Origin: Anthoceros angustus
Taxonomy: Eukaryota > Streptophyta > Anthocerotopsida > Anthocerotales > Anthocerotaceae
DNA length: 64,000 nucleotides
Direction of reading: 5' to 3'
Assembly: GCA_010909165.1 (NCBI GenBank)
Contig: MU008193.1
Span: forward strand, 353,631-417,630
Shown here: positions 35,335-47,910 of the stretch, in pieces
How the letters are laid out: the number at the start of each line of letters is the position of its first letter
How positions within the stretch are numbered: the first letter of the stretch is position 1
The notes under the pieces: generated by a model
What the model saw: the letters and a program-made list of their open reading frames with translations, nothing else
Told to the model about the DNA's origin: nothing
The model's database searches: none
Position numbers and translations under genes: made by a program

Positions 35335-37001
35335 ATGGATTATAGAAATGATACCAGATCTTTAAATGTGTATGTTAAGAATTTACATAAGCAGTATGTA
35401 GATAATGATGAACTGTTTAATAATTTTAAAGGTTTTGGAATAATTTTGAGGTGTAAAGTAGTAGTTGACAAAAATGGATTATCGAAAGGGTATGGATATG
35501 TTTGTTTTCGGGAAAGACGGGGAGCTCAGCTTGCTATGACAACTAGCATGGTTTTGTATGGTTTGCACTTAGATGTAACTCCTTACCTCTCTCGTGCACT
35601 TCGAGAGCAAATTAAGGATGGTAGTGAAGGGGCAAATTATACAAATGTGTATGTTAAAAATTTCAAGGAGAACACAAATGAACAGATATTGCGAAATATA
35701 TTCCGCAGTTTTGGAGAAGTTATTACTGTTCGAGTAATGAAATATGATAATGGGCAGTCCAAGCGAGCTGGCTTTGTACATTTTTTTCATCATGAAGATG
35801 CTGCTAATGCTGTTGCTACATTAAGCGACGATTGATTAAGATAGATGGTATGTTCATCGTGCTCACGATGAATCAGGAGGAACAATTTTTGAGATATAGA
35901 TTGCAAAAAGATGTCAATCTTTATGTAAGAAACTTTGACGATGGTGTTGATGCTAAGATGCTGCAAGAGGCGTTTTCACCATTTGGTGTAATTTCTTCTT
36001 GTAAGGTTGCGAAAGATGGGCAAGGGTTTAACATGGGATATGCGTTTGTTGCATTTACCACTCCAAAAGAAGCTTCAAATGCAATATATCATATGCACGG
36101 TCAAACATCCTTGATTGGAGGACCATTGTTTGTTCAATTAGCTTTATCCAAAGAAGATAAGGAAGATGAGTGGACATCGGCTCGTGCAAGTGTAGAGGCT
36201 AGAATTCATGACAGTGCGAGGAATTGGATTGGGAGCCTAGGTTCACAACCTAGAAGTTCGGTAGGAGCTGAAGCTTTTAGGAGTCTTTCAAGGACTTTAA
36301 CTCCCAAGAGTCTTGATTCACAACCACAAAGTTCAGCACGAAGTAGAACATTGCTTCCTCATGAATTCGAGGCTTGTAGTTCTACGAGCACTTTGACAAA
36401 GAGTCAAGATTCACAGCATCGAGATTCAATAAGAACATCGATAGCGTTTTCACGTGCAGCAGTTGAAGCTTGGAGTCATGAAAGCGCTGTAAATGAGAGT
36501 CTTAATTCACATTGTCAAAGTTCAGGAACAAGAGGGATAATATCAGCTCCAAGTGCAAAAGAATCCAAATATGTGAGGAATTTGATGGAGGGTCTTGAAT
36601 CACAAGCTCAAAGCTCAATAAGGATAACGATAGCCATTCCAAGTGTGGAAGTTAGGAATGATGAGAGCCTTAAATCTCAATCTAAAAGGACAACTAGAAT
36701 AACAACAGTCCTTGCAGCTGTAGAAGCTAGGAATGATGTTACGAAGTCTACACTGAGTCTTGTTTCAGAGCCGCAAAGCTTAGCAAGAATTGCTGACAAG
36801 AAAAGGATAGCCATGTTTGGAGAATTACTATATTCATGTATAGTTAGAATAGAAACAAATCATGTATGCAAAGTGGTATCATTTATACTAGAAAATATGA
36901 CCCAAGATGAGATTGAGGATCTCCTTGAATCCCCAAAAGCTTTAGAAGCTGAAGTTGTTAAGTCAGTGCACATAATAAAATGTGATAAAAATAATAAATA
37001 A
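35335..37001 (+). pseudogene. PABP-like protein copy 1 (RRM2-RRM4 and MLLE), broken
   Basis: Poly(A)-binding-protein relative. From ATG 35,335 come two RRMs: RNP2 NVYVKNL with RNP1 KGYGYVCF, then NVYVKNF with RAGFVHF. Aligned from memory to plant PABP they are RRM2 and RRM3; RRM1 is missing. The frame stops at 35,833 (Ser-Asp-Asp-stop) where copy 2 continues with the RRM3-RRM4 linker. A deletion and frameshift follow, then a second frame gives RRM4 (NLYVRNF, MGYAFVAF), a Ser/Gln-rich linker with repeated SL-SQ-QSS words, and a C-terminal MLLE (PABC) domain with KRIAMFGELLYSCIV and KVVSFILENMTQDEIEDLL. MLLE binds PAM2 peptides in the family. Without re-initiation no single protein spans the locus. 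Confidence 0.82.
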
Positions 37002-38250
37002 TTAAAATTTTTCTTTTAAAGTGGTGGAGTATCAAATAAGAATACGATTCTGTCTCCATTCTGTTGGGTCTGTTAGAGGAGAAGGCTGTTTAAGCTAACT
37101 ACCTTGGTGTGTGTGCTATGAAGGCAAACTGCTAAATATAGGAGGTACACGAGCACGCAACACACTTTTCAGTAAATGAAGACCGTGGCAGTTGGACAAG
37201 ACCGTAGCACTACGTATGCCCTTTTGAAGTTTGAAGCAAGCCTTGCTATAAGAAAGCGGCCTTTAGATTGTAAAAAACAAGCCCAGTTCTTGTACGGAAC
37301 AATGGCCCTTTGCTCCAACAAGCTATCCTTTGGTTGAGTCCTCTTCTTGGTCTGTCTGTAAGAAAAAGGTGCCCAGCGTACGAGTGGAGAGGTGTTGAGG
37401 CATCCCGGCAGCACACCGCTGAAGGAGCCTTCCTCGTAGCCTCAACATCAGAAGGTTTTGTCTCAACATGCTTGAAGCTGGGGGATGGCAATAGCTTTGG
37501 TCTGTACAATGTACATGTGCAGCCCTTGCAGATAGTGGATTACTACCAGGTTGTGAAACAAAGCCAGAAAATTGTGTAGAAATGGCATCACATAAGCCCT
37601 CAAGCTTGAGGCAAATTGGTTGGTGTAATCCTTTGACGAATGATAGTAAGAAAGAGCTCATACATTTGCTGCTTGTGTGTATGTGGTCCCATACTAGCAA
37701 CTCCATGTCTGTAACTATATGTCACACATGTGCGTAGATATATTTAACAAAGTGGCACCCCTAATGGGACTTGCACAAGTGCAAAAGGCTTGGTGTCCTA
37801 ACGTAAAAGGCTGGCTTATCATCTGGCTTGTCATCCGTTGAGCTTTCCTTCACAGCTTCTTGTTTGCCTGGCAGGTCACCTAGGCTAATCCATTAGTCTC
37901 TTAATCTAGAAGCTTGCTTCTTGGGAAATGAAATGCTCTCTACTAATCAGAGTTCTTAGAGGGTTTCAACTTCACATAGGAGAAACTTGTTGCCTCAGCT
38001 TCCGCACAGAGCAGAGAATTCTGGAAATAGTCCCAGTAGTAGTTTCCATGGGGGTTGTCAACACCTTGAAAATGTATACCCTCATGTTTGTGCTTGATCA
38101 TTAGATGTAAGTCTTCCCGTTAGTGTTGGGCAATTGTTGTTGGGTCTTCCTCATCATACCTGTTCAAACCATTGGTGAAAGCCAAGATGATCTGCAATGA
38201 CAAAAAATGTGTGAAATACTTTTCCACCTCCCTGTAGAGGCCTGGTTTGA
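37002..38250. other. Intergenic
   Basis: No gene is supported. Open frames near 37,310-37,706 lack conserved motifs and overlap on both strands. The gypsy relic begins at the right edge. Confidence 0.45.
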
Positions 38251-39606
38251 GGAACTAGGTGACTCCCATAGGATTGATTAGTCGGTCCTCCAGACTGCGT
38301 TCCTCATGCAATTCTGAAGCAAGACCTTCGAGAAAGACAATAAGGAACAGTTGAGTTGCTTGTACCAGAAAGATGGCAAGGACACTACTAGCTATATCGA
38401 TCGCACGCGCACTTTGGTGAAGAGATTGGGCTATGCCACCCATGAAGTGAAGATGAAACGGGTGAAAAACTAGTTCGTCCGAGGAATTCATGGCGAGTCT
38501 CGCAGAAGATGGAAGAAGATAATGTTGACTTGAAGCCCGTGATTGAGATGGCCTTGGAGAGAAGGAAGCCCTCTTCTCAGTTCAGGCCAGAGTACGCACA
38601 ACACCGTGGAAGGAGCTCCAGCTCTTCTCCCAAGCCTGCGCCGACGAAAACAGCGGTCAGTTATGATGCCAGGGACACAGCTTAGAACGATGTCAACAAA
38701 CGACTAATACGGGAACTTGCTGAGCTTCGAGTATCCTTCTGAAAGTTGGAGGAAGAAAGGATCGAGGCAACACACACCAAACCACGAGAGCCGTGCAAGA
38801 AGTGTGGTGCAAGCCATGAACATACCATTGGGTATTGTGTAAAGAGCCCCTGCGGTTATTGTGGCGGTTCTGGACATATAGAATGGCACTGCCACTTAAC
38901 TCCCAAGAACAACAAGCCACAACCTTACAACATTGTCAGAAGGAAGCCAAACAACCAGGGCATAACTCACCAAGCTTGGGCCATGACCACCTTACCGACA
39001 ATTCAAGAAGTCGACACCAAGGGTAAGCTTCAAGTGAGTCATGTTTCTACTGATTCGAGTGAAGCTCATTGTGTTACTATCAATTATGAGGACAAGAAAC
39101 CTCGTGCCTACGATGATGATGAGGAGCCGGGGAGAAGGACCAAGGTAGCCAAGCATGATGAGGCAATCACTCCTCTGGAGATTGAGATGCACGATGCATC
39201 CACTGCAGAGAAGAAGAGAAGACGTCGAAAGGGTGTCACCTTGCCACCGATCGCAAAGGAAGTGGAAAAATATTCTTTACTTTAGGACATCACGGGGCGA
39301 GAAGTGCACATGACCTTTGGCTAGTTTTTTGGACTAGTTCCTATTGCTCGGTGAGAGATCCATGGCAACTGCTCCCGGGAGATCAAGTCCAAGAAGGGAA
39401 GGTCGAAAGTAAAGAATGCCACAACCATGCGCGTGTCAAATGATTATGTTGGATGGATGAGGAAAAATGAGTCTCCGGAGATCCATCACAACATGGGTGA
39501 ATGGACGGGAAGTCAAGGATGTGATGGTGGATGGGGGTTCTTCAACAAACCTCATCAACGTCCATCGTCTGAAAGCTCTGGAATTGGGATCCATTCGCCC
39601 AATGCA
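38251..39606 (+). mobile_element. Ty3/gypsy retrotransposon relic (gag and protease)
   Basis: Plus-strand frames carry a gag fragment (KDTTSYIDRTRTLVKRLGYA, about 38,370-38,430) and two zinc knuckles: CKKCGASHEHTIGYC, with an unusual spacing, and CGYCGGSGHIEWHC, a perfect CX2CX4HX4C. A charged linker follows (38,950-39,280) with a stop near 39,283. Next comes a pro-domain-like MTFG-FFGLVPIA, then an aspartic protease core VMVDGGSSTNLINVHRLKAL (39,520-39,580). The sequence stops at 39,606, exactly where a CACTACAAAA word begins. No reverse transcriptase, integrase or LTR was found, so this is a truncated relic with several stops. Confidence 0.8.
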
Positions 39607-39697
39607 CACTACAAAAATAGGGGTGCTTTTACAATGGGAATTACAATGCCATTTACAAAATTATTTAATAATATATTGTAAATCCAAACGTTGTAGT
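39607..39697. mobile_element. Possible miniature CACTA-type element
   Basis: The 91-bp stretch begins CACTACAAA and ends TTGTAGTG, giving an inverted terminal match of 8 bp in the CACTA style. It interrupts the gypsy protease frame. I do not see a clean 3-bp target duplication, and similar CATTGTAA words extend to about 40,210, so the true right end may be further on. Confidence 0.35.
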
Positions 39698-42600
39698 GGA
39701 TGCATCCCCAATAACGTTATAAACAGGTAAATACTTATGCCACTTTTGCCATCTTTGGTTGTAAAGGGAAACGCTTGGTGTAAATGCGGTTTGGTGTTAG
39801 GTTTGGAACATGCTAACATGCCACATCAATGGGCGTGCCACATCATCCTGCCATGTCACTGTTCGTGCCACGTCAGCAGGTCAGGGTTTAGGGTTTTAGG
39901 TTACAAAATAGTTTACAACACATGTATTTTAATATGTGATTTACCGAATAAGCAGCAATGCGCCTTACAATGGGTACAAACACGAGCAGTGCAACATATT
40001 TAACATTAGGTTTAAATATGAGGTTTACCCTGGTTAAGGAACCATGGGTCATTGTAACTCATGGTGAAGTAATCGGCGTACTGTACTACAGTTAATAAAC
40101 TAGAGTTAGGGTAACCAGAGTATATTAATCGGGGTCACCTAACCAGAGTTACCTAACCAGGTAGCATTGTAAATCACGTTGTGCCCCATTGCTGCTAGGT
40201 GCATTGTAAAGTAAGCTGGTATTTCAATTTTTATAAATGGTAATATTCTGGATAAGTACTAAAAATACATAAATACTCGAATTTTATTAATATTGGTTTA
40301 GGGGAGGGAAAATTGCAGTGGGCAATGAGCTCCATAGATCTAGAGCGGAGAGGTAGGTTCACACTTTACATATGCATATGCTATGAAATCCTGGGAACTA
40401 GTGGCCACGAAGCTACAAATCTGGAAGAGTGGTGTGTCTACAGTTGACTGCATGTTTCACTCCGGTTTCAGCATACTAAGTTGAGTGCCCCACACTACAA
40501 AACCACGCCGGTTCGTTACTCTATGTTAAGATCCTCAGCTATATGCTTCCTCGAAATGTTGTGCACAAAACAGCAACATGAGTGCTTGACAAACTCGGGA
40601 AAACAAGTAGAGCATAAGGTACATTATCATACAAACTAGGCTGGGTGGGTTGCCATGTCTGCAGTTTGAAGCTTACCACTCCTGGGTTCATCTGTAGAGT
40701 TCAGGTGAATGCACCGCCACTCGTACCTATATCATGATTAGCCAGATCATCAGCAAATCCTGCTATCAAAAGCAAGAGAATTGATAACAAGGTGGAAGCA
40801 TGGTTTGGTGCCACACTTTTGTGCTATGGCAAAGTACATTTGGCTACCTTGTGATAGAGTGTGAATGGTGTGAATATGAATGATTAAATTTTATATATTT
40901 CACCATTTCCTTTTTATCTTATAGTATATTATTATTACTATCTACTTTAACTTTCTACTTTTCACTTTTCTTATAAAACTTCACTTTGGGTAAGTCTAAA
41001 TCAACTCACTTTACCCGTTGACAATTGTGCTACCTTTCTCGCAGAGCTTCCCATCACCATCGCGCCAATTGCATACCCTGGTCCTGAAGGTAGGATGGTT
41101 TGGACATTGGCACGTCCCCCCTCTCTCCCCCTTCCTCCTTCCTCCTTCCTCCTTCCGAGGAGGAAGGAAGGAACCTGAAGGGGAATATAATAACCCCATT
41201 GAGGCAGGCGCCCCTTGTCACGAAGAACACCTTTCCTAGAAACGACATATGTGCCTTTGATAATGCACACCCTTTACGAGGTCATACTGCGATAAAAGCC
41301 TTTCAAGTCTACACTGGAGCACAGTAGGGTGTGGGCCCGTCTGCGGTTTTGTAGAATGCATAGAGGGCTGCCATTTTCATATGTTTACTACCACCAAAAA
41401 CTTTTACTTTCAAGTGGTGGAACACAATGAAAACAATCCTGTACTAGTGGGAGTCTTATTTCAATGGTTGTGAGACCATTGCAACAAACAATTGCTAAAA
41501 AAAGAAGTGGTCATCAGCATCGACAATAGTCATTCAAGAGTGCGGCTTGGCGACTCATCCATGCCTTGCGCCAAAACTGAGTCAAGTACCAGCGCCATAT
41601 TCCGGAGGCGGTCCATATCCTCCGCCTCAAAGTTTTCGTTCTCCTCCATTGCTTGCTCGTCTTCAATAGTACCATTCTTGGGCCCAGCGTCTGACGGTGT
41701 CGACTGCCACATAGCATCTAGCGTCTGCTGACCCTCATCCAAAAGGTCGGCAGTCGTGGTCTTCAACCTTCTGGCACTCAATGCAACCACTTGGGCTTTA
41801 AGGCAATGCCAGCGTCCTTAAAATGAACAAAGTTAGTTGCCCATGCGCCCATGCAAGCATCCTTAAAATCAACAAAATTGAGTTGTTAAGAAGATACGAG
41901 TTTTGAACACGAAACCTAACACTTTGGGAATGCTTGCATGGGTGTTTGCAATGCTTCATGTTTGGGAACACGAAACAAGTGTAAACCCGTATCTTTGCAT
42001 GAGTGTTTGCAATGCTTTGTGCTTTTGAGCCGCTAAATATATATTTTCTTAAAGACAGCCTATGAGAAGCCCATGGGGGCGCCGTGGCAGCGCCATGCGA
42101 TGGCACAAAATGCTAGGCCGGCGCCCATGGCGTGGCATGGCGTGTTGGGGAGGAGGGTGCCGGCGCCCATGCGCCCATGGGTAGGCGGTGTGCTGGGGAT
42201 GGCGCGGCGCCCATGGGGAGCATGGCGTGTTGGGGATGGCCATGTACTTCCACGTGATATGTACAGGGGCATATCAAAATGCCGAAGGCAAGCAGGGAAT
42301 GGTGCGGATGAATGGGGACATAATGGAAATCTTGAAGGGGATGTTTCCGGCAGTGTTGTGCACTATGGACACACATAACAGGCCATTCTGGATTGGGGAG
42401 AGTCATTGACGCGAAGCTAGATGCACCATTTGGAACCTAGAAGATTGGTCCACCCAACAACCATAGGTAACTTAAAAAGCAATCCAAGGCTTCCTAACTT
42501 CTTTGATCAATGGATGGACATGGCTACTTCCGACCCGATACAGCACCAACAATCTCCACCACAAGAAGCCGGTGTAAACGAAGAACAACAAGGAAATCCA

Positions 42601-42903
42601 AAGAATATGCGTGCGATATAAACCTTAAAGCGGTGTTATTATAAATCTATATAATATTAATAATTAAATAATGGTTATAGGAACATAAACATATTCATTA
42701 TATCGCTAGATAAAATAATTACCAAAGTATGTCTATATATGCAGGTAATGGGTTATTACTTTAATACCTTGAACTTATGATATAACGACATCATTAGACT
42801 CAAGTTCCAAACAGCTGAAGTAAATTGAATCAGGGAAGTCAAAGTACTAATTTAAAATTATTCTTATTTTAAGTGAAGTTATTATCCTTCAAGTGAAGAT
42901 AGT
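39698..42903. other. Intergenic: unassigned, with GC-rich and microsatellite patches
   Basis: No gene is supported. Contents are a GGTTA/CTAACCAGAGTTA word cluster (40,030-40,165), an AT-rich run (40,860-40,990), a CCTTCCTCCTT polypyrimidine tract with its inverted partner (41,125-41,172), a short acidic minus-strand frame (41,530-41,790) that I do not recognise, and a 180-bp GC-rich block of GGCGCCCATGG words (42,070-42,245). Near 42,512-42,585 a 70-bp stretch resembles the 3' end of the SABATH gene (46,470-46,543). The last 200 bp are the PABP-like copy 2 flank. Confidence 0.5.
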
Positions 42904-45006
42904 ATGGATTATTCAAATGACAAAAGACTTTCAAATGTGTATGTTAAGAATCTACATAGGCATTATGTAAATAACGATGAGCTTTTCAGGGCTTTTCAAG
43001 TTTTCGGAACAATTTCAAGTTGTATGGTAGTAGTCGACGAAAATAGAGTATCAAGAGGTTATGGATATGTTTGTTTTCACAAAAGAGAAGCAGCTCTACT
43101 AGCTATGACAATTGACATAGTTTTGTATGGTTTGCGCTTAGATATAACTCCTTATATCTCTCGTGCACGTCGAGAGCAAATTCAGGATGGTAGTGAAGGG
43201 GAAAATTATACAAATGTGTATATTAAAAATTTCAAGGAGAACACAAATGAACAGATATTGCGAAATATATTTGAAAATTTTGGAGAAGTTATTAGCGTTC
43301 GAGTGATGAGATATGATAATGGGCAGTCTAAGCAAGCTGGATTTGTACATTTTTTTCGTCATGAAGATGCTGCTAAAGCCGTCGCTACATTAAACGGGGC
43401 GGCAGTTGATGGCCAAGATGACTGGTATGTTCATCGTGCTCATAGTAGATCCGAGAAGGAACAATTTTTGAGATATAGATTGCAGAAAGGTGTCAATCTT
43501 TATGTAAGAAATATTGATGATGGTGTTGATGGTAGGATGTTACATGAGGCTTTTTCACCATTTGGAATGATTTCTTCTTGTAAGATTGTGAAAGGTGGTC
43601 AAGGGGCTAGCACAGGATATGCGTTTGTTGCCTTTACCACTCCAGAAGAAGCCTCAAATGCAATATATCATATGCACGGTCAGACATCCTTGCTTGGAGG
43701 ACCATTATTTGTTCAATTAGCTTTACAATCCAAAGAAGATAAGGAAGATGAATGGACATCAGCTCATGTACATGTAGATGCTAGCAGTCATGATAGTGCA
43801 GTCAATTGGATTGCGAGTGTAGGTTCACATGCTCAAAGTTTAGCAGGAGTGGAAGCTAATCGGAGTCTTACAAGGACCTTGACTCTTAGGAGTCTTGATT
43901 CTCAATTACCACAAAGTTCAGTAGGAATAAGAACATTCCTTCCTTATGGATTTGACACTTGGAGTACTGCTAGCAATCTGATAAAGAGTCAAGATTCACA
44001 GCATGCTCAAATTTTAGCAACAGTGGAAGCTAGTCGGAGTCTTACAAGGACCTTGACTCGTAAGAGTCTTGATTCTCAATTACCACAAAGTTCAGTAGGA
44101 ATAAGGACATTCCTTCCTTATGGATTCGACACTTGGAGTACTGCTAGCAATCGGTAAGAGTCAAGATTCACGGCATGCTCAAATTTTAGTGGAAGCTAGT
44201 CGAGTCTTACAAGGACTTTGACTCGTAAAGTCTTGATTCTCAATTACCACAAAGTTCGGTAGGAATAAGGACATTCCTTCCTTATGGATTCGACACTTGG
44301 AGTCTGCTAGCAATCGGTAAAGAGTCAAGATTCACATGCTCAAATTTTAGCGATGGGAATTAGTCTTACAAGGACTTTGACTCGTAAGAGTCTTGATTCT
44401 CAATTACCACAAAGTTGAGGAATAAGGACATTCCTTCCTTATGGATTCGACACTTGGAGTACTGCTAGCAATCTGATAAAGAGTCAAGATTCACAGCATC
44501 GAGGCTCAATGAGAACATCGATAGTGCTTTCACCCGCAGCAATTGAAGCTTGGAGTCATGGGAGGGCTTTAAATGATAGTCTTAATTCACATTGTCAAAG
44601 TTCAATAAAAAGAGGGATCATACCACCTTCAAGTGCAAAAGAATTCAAATTTGTGAGGAATTTAACTGAGAGCATGGAATCACAGCCTCAAAGCTCAATA
44701 GAGACGTTGACACTCGTTCCAAGTGTAGAAGCTAGGAATGATGTTAGGAAGTCAATACATAGTCTTATTTCAGAGCCTCAAAGCTTAGCAAGAATTGTTG
44801 ATAAGAAAAGGATAGCCATGTTTGGAGAATTATTATATGCATGCATAGTTAAAATAGAGGACAATCATGCGTGCAAAATGGTGGGATTGATCCTAGAAAA
44901 TATGACCGAAGATGAGATTTCGGATCTCCTTGACTCTCCACACGCTTTAAAAGCAGCTGTTGTCAAGTTAGTTACCATAATTAAATGTAATAAAAACAAT
45001 GAATAA
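42904..45006 (+). CDS. PABP-like protein copy 2 (RRM2-RRM4 and MLLE), linker damaged
   Basis: From ATG 42,904 an uninterrupted 417-codon frame encodes three RRMs: NVYVKNL/RGYGYVCF, NVYIKNF/QAGFVHF, and NLYVRNI/TGYAFVAF. They correspond to RRM2-4 of canonical PABP, with RRM1 absent. A Ser/Thr/Gln-rich linker of 0.16-0.17-kb DNA repeats follows. The frame stops at 44,155-44,157, inside the linker; repeats 3 and 4 carry small deletions. At 44,497 the original frame resumes (same phase) and runs to 45,006 through the MLLE domain (KRIAMFGELLYACIV, KMVGLILENMTEDEISDLL). Either it is a pseudogene broken only in its linker, or the damaged repeats are spliced out; the stop is created within CGGTAAGAG, which resembles a splice donor. 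It is a direct duplicate of copy 1 (7.57 kb away) including upstream flank. Confidence 0.75.
43848..44490 (+). repeat. Linker tandem repeats in PABP-like copy 2
   Basis: Four units of about 159-173 bp. The word CTTACAAGGAC(C/T)TTGACTC recurs near 43,867, 44,040, 44,207 and 44,366. Units 1 and 2 are in frame and encode SRSLTRTLTRKSLDSQLPQS-like repeats; units 3 and 4 have lost scattered single bases. Copy 1 has the same words unamplified, so the array arose after the gene duplication. Confidence 0.85.
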
Positions 45007-46480
45007 ATTCCTTTTAAAGTGATGGAATGAGGGGCACATCTTGCCTTCATTTTTGATCCGTCAAATCCCTTTCCTGCTGTCTTTGCGTCTCCTCCTAACA
45101 ACTAACAACGTGCGGGCTACACATACACTAGCAGGGCAGTGTGGTGTGTGACACACGAGGTGAGAACAGGTCTACCGAGAGATGGAACGATAGATGAGTT
45201 TGCGAAGAGAGTGCACGAAGACACCAGCAACAACAAACCGGAGTCCCCCACTTGCAACCCCGTGCCCTGTCGTCCAGGACGAACAGTTCACATGAAATTG
45301 TGTAAAGCTTCTACAATGCTCTCACCTGCTCCGATCAAGGGAGGCAAAAGACATGGTCCGCAACTACTGAATGTCACTTCTTCCCTCATCCCAGCAGAAC
45401 ATGCTGCACCAGACCGTGCATGTCTGGCTGATCCCACACCGGTCAATGGAGCATTAAAGGGTGAAGAGAGTTTGCATCAAGCCCTAGAATGCCCTGTGGA
45501 CAGAGAGATGATGTGCACAATTAACCAGCGCAAGAAAAATTGAAGGAGGAGATCTCCTTGCACTTAACAAATGCTGCAGATATTGTACAACCATCACTGA
45601 CGACGGTAGGTTGCAACAGAGCTCTGCAAGGCGATTATATGCTTACAGCATGAGGGAAGGACACAAGACATGTACAATGAGCTCAGGAAAATTGCAACGA
45701 GGCCTGTATGCTAGCTGATCCAAGTGCAACCAAATAACACATACAAGCCAGAGAGGCCTGATGTGCCATAGAAGCCAGTGATTGAGAAACATGCCTCAAA
45801 GGCACCAGCGGCAGCAGCAACGAAAGCGCCTCCTGTTCAGGATCAAGCTTGCTTCTCCCTTGCCCTGGCTAACATATACCAGGTAAGGGTGTGTGATCTC
45901 TGGTACTCCTGCAGGAATATGAGCAATTACCCGCACAAACATAAGGCATGAGTAGGAATTGGGATTGCATTAGAAGCTGATCATGGAAGGCACCACTCAC
46001 ACACCTCGGACCTTGCTTAGGTTTTCTGAATCTGCTGGAAAGGCGGTAGAATACCTTCCTGCCATGGCGTGTGTCATCTCATGATGCTCGAAGGGTCGAT
46101 GGGGCGAACAAGCCGTGGCGTGGCAAGTTGGTGCCCACATCTACCCCGACGCTGCCACTCTTGATTGGCTTATCCCGGGCATACCATTATTGCTTTAATC
46201 CCGGAACCATTGCTGACCTTTCTAGGCCAGAAAGGTGTTGGATATTCAAGATGTATATGGACCATATGCATCAAGCATCCACGCGGGAGTGAATGGGCTG
46301 GAGCTGACAGGCATAATGATGCCAGGATTCAGGGACAAGCTGCTCCGAAGTGTGATTTTGCATAAAGGTAGGCCGAACTTCAAACAAGCAGGCGGAGACA
46401 CTCTGAATATGCTTGAAGATATGTTCACTCGATATGATTTTTGCTTATACAAGCTCCTTGCTGGATCAGGTTGGACATGG
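45007..46480. other. Unassigned region with weak reading frames
   Basis: A 134-codon plus frame (45,139-45,543), rich in Pro and Cys, and scattered protein-like stretches near 46,120-46,440 (for example GVNGLELTGIMMPGFRDKLL) are seen, but no family is recognised and the frames are interrupted. Probably mobile-element debris downstream of the SABATH gene. Confidence 0.4.
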
Positions 46481-47910
46481 CTACTTCCGAACCAGGACAG
46501 CGACAACAATGTTCACCACAAGGAACCGGTGTAAATCCGAGCTGTCTAGCAAACTCTTGTGTTTCTGGAAAATCAGGCTGGCCGCTGTGGCACCAACATG
46601 GGCTTCCACAGCAGCGTAGGTAATGCTTTTTGTGAAGAGAAGCATGGCTTTAGCAAAAAGTGCAGGATCCGAGCGGTACTGCTGCTCGACCTCTTCATGA
46701 AAGGCGGGGACGTGGGCAAAGGATTGCAGGACTTGGATGTGAAATGAGCCTTGTTCCTCCACGGCTCTCCTCATCTCCGCAAGGCTCGCCAGGTATACGG
46801 GGATGTTGAACGTGTCCAGGAGCTCTTGCTCGATGAGTCCCTGCTCGAGTATGACTGCCCACATCAGATATATAGGAAATGGTGTACACTGGACCCGCTG
46901 GGATGAAGGACATCCTTGGAGAGCAAGTTCTGGGACCAGACAATGTCATACATACCTCTGCAATGAGCTGTCGAAATGATGGTGTGAACATGTCCGCCCC
47001 GGCGGGTTGTTCGCACTCCTTGTCTTCTGCTCTGGAGAGCCGTGACAGAAGAAGAAACCCTCCTGTGCCAAGAACAACGCGTGGAAAGGGAACAATGCAT
47101 GAGTGACATCTCATGCATGGGAATTCAGAAAAATACCATGTGCTCATGGCGAGCAGTCAGAATGCATACGTACACACCTGGAACAAGCTCCTCGGCCCTG
47201 CAGCTCAGGAATGCCTTGAAATCCTTGTGGTGCTGCCTAGAAAACGCTTGGATGACGGCAGGACCGGCGCCCTCCAGATTGACACGGTTGGCGTTGTAAG
47301 CAGGAGAGTCCTTGTCGAGCACCTCAGCAGGGACCTGTCGGCCGCCGGCATAAAGGAATGTCAATTACCGTTGGAAACGACAAAGGACAGAACGGATTTG
47401 CAACAAGGATGGTGCTGCCAGGACCTGGGACATCCAGTGCAGCGAATTGAAGCAAGTGAATGCATGGATGCTGCTCGCAGGGAAGAGCCTGCCGTAGAAA
47501 GAGCCAGGCACTGCAGCTGGGAAGTAGCTTCTTCCAGCGTCTGGAGAACACACGATTGCGAACAGGCTATTGAAGTCATTGCTGGGCAGGTCAGAGAAGG
47601 AGACCTGGACCTCCCGTGGGAACTCGGCAGACTTGGACCTCCACAGAGATTTCAGATTGCTCAGAATCCTGTCGACAGCGGTGATGGTGTTCCTCCCCGT
47701 GGCACAGCCCAGGTCAGCTACTCGCAGCGTTTGCGCTCCCGGTACATCATCCGGAATTGCTTTTGCGCTCAACAGGCCTTTCCAGAGGGCATCCTCCACA
47801 GCTTCCAGCCAATGCAGCTGAGCTGAGGAATTGTTGCTGTAGCTTTCTTCTCCTTCTCCTCCAACCATGCCGAGAATGTGGGCCGTGTCATATGCCCTGC
47901 CTTCCGCCAT
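46481..47910 (-). CDS. SABATH-family carboxyl methyltransferase (four exons)
   Basis: SABATH enzymes transfer a methyl group from S-adenosylmethionine to carboxyl groups of small molecules such as salicylate, jasmonate, IAA or gibberellins. Proposed exons are 47,425-47,910, 47,178-47,334, 46,956-47,062 and 46,481-46,888, giving 385 residues, a normal length. Key blocks are GGEGEESYSNNSSAQ near the N-terminus, the SAM-binding VADLGCATGRNT, FSDLPSNDFNSLF, PGSFYGRLFP, SLHWMSQVP across the first junction, ELVPGGFLLL across the second, and the tail FNIPVYLASLAEMRRAVE. Introns are short (90, 115 and 67 nt). The first donor (GTCCTG) is weak and the last acceptor, at 46,889, is chosen for frame. Substrate cannot be predicted from sequence alone. 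Confidence 0.88.

Noticed and set aside
46873-46890. SABATH last exon beginning at the AG just before TCATACTCGAG
   Set aside because: That acceptor breaks the frame; the AG at 46,889-46,890 keeps it and gives a protein of normal family length, though this junction remains the least certain.
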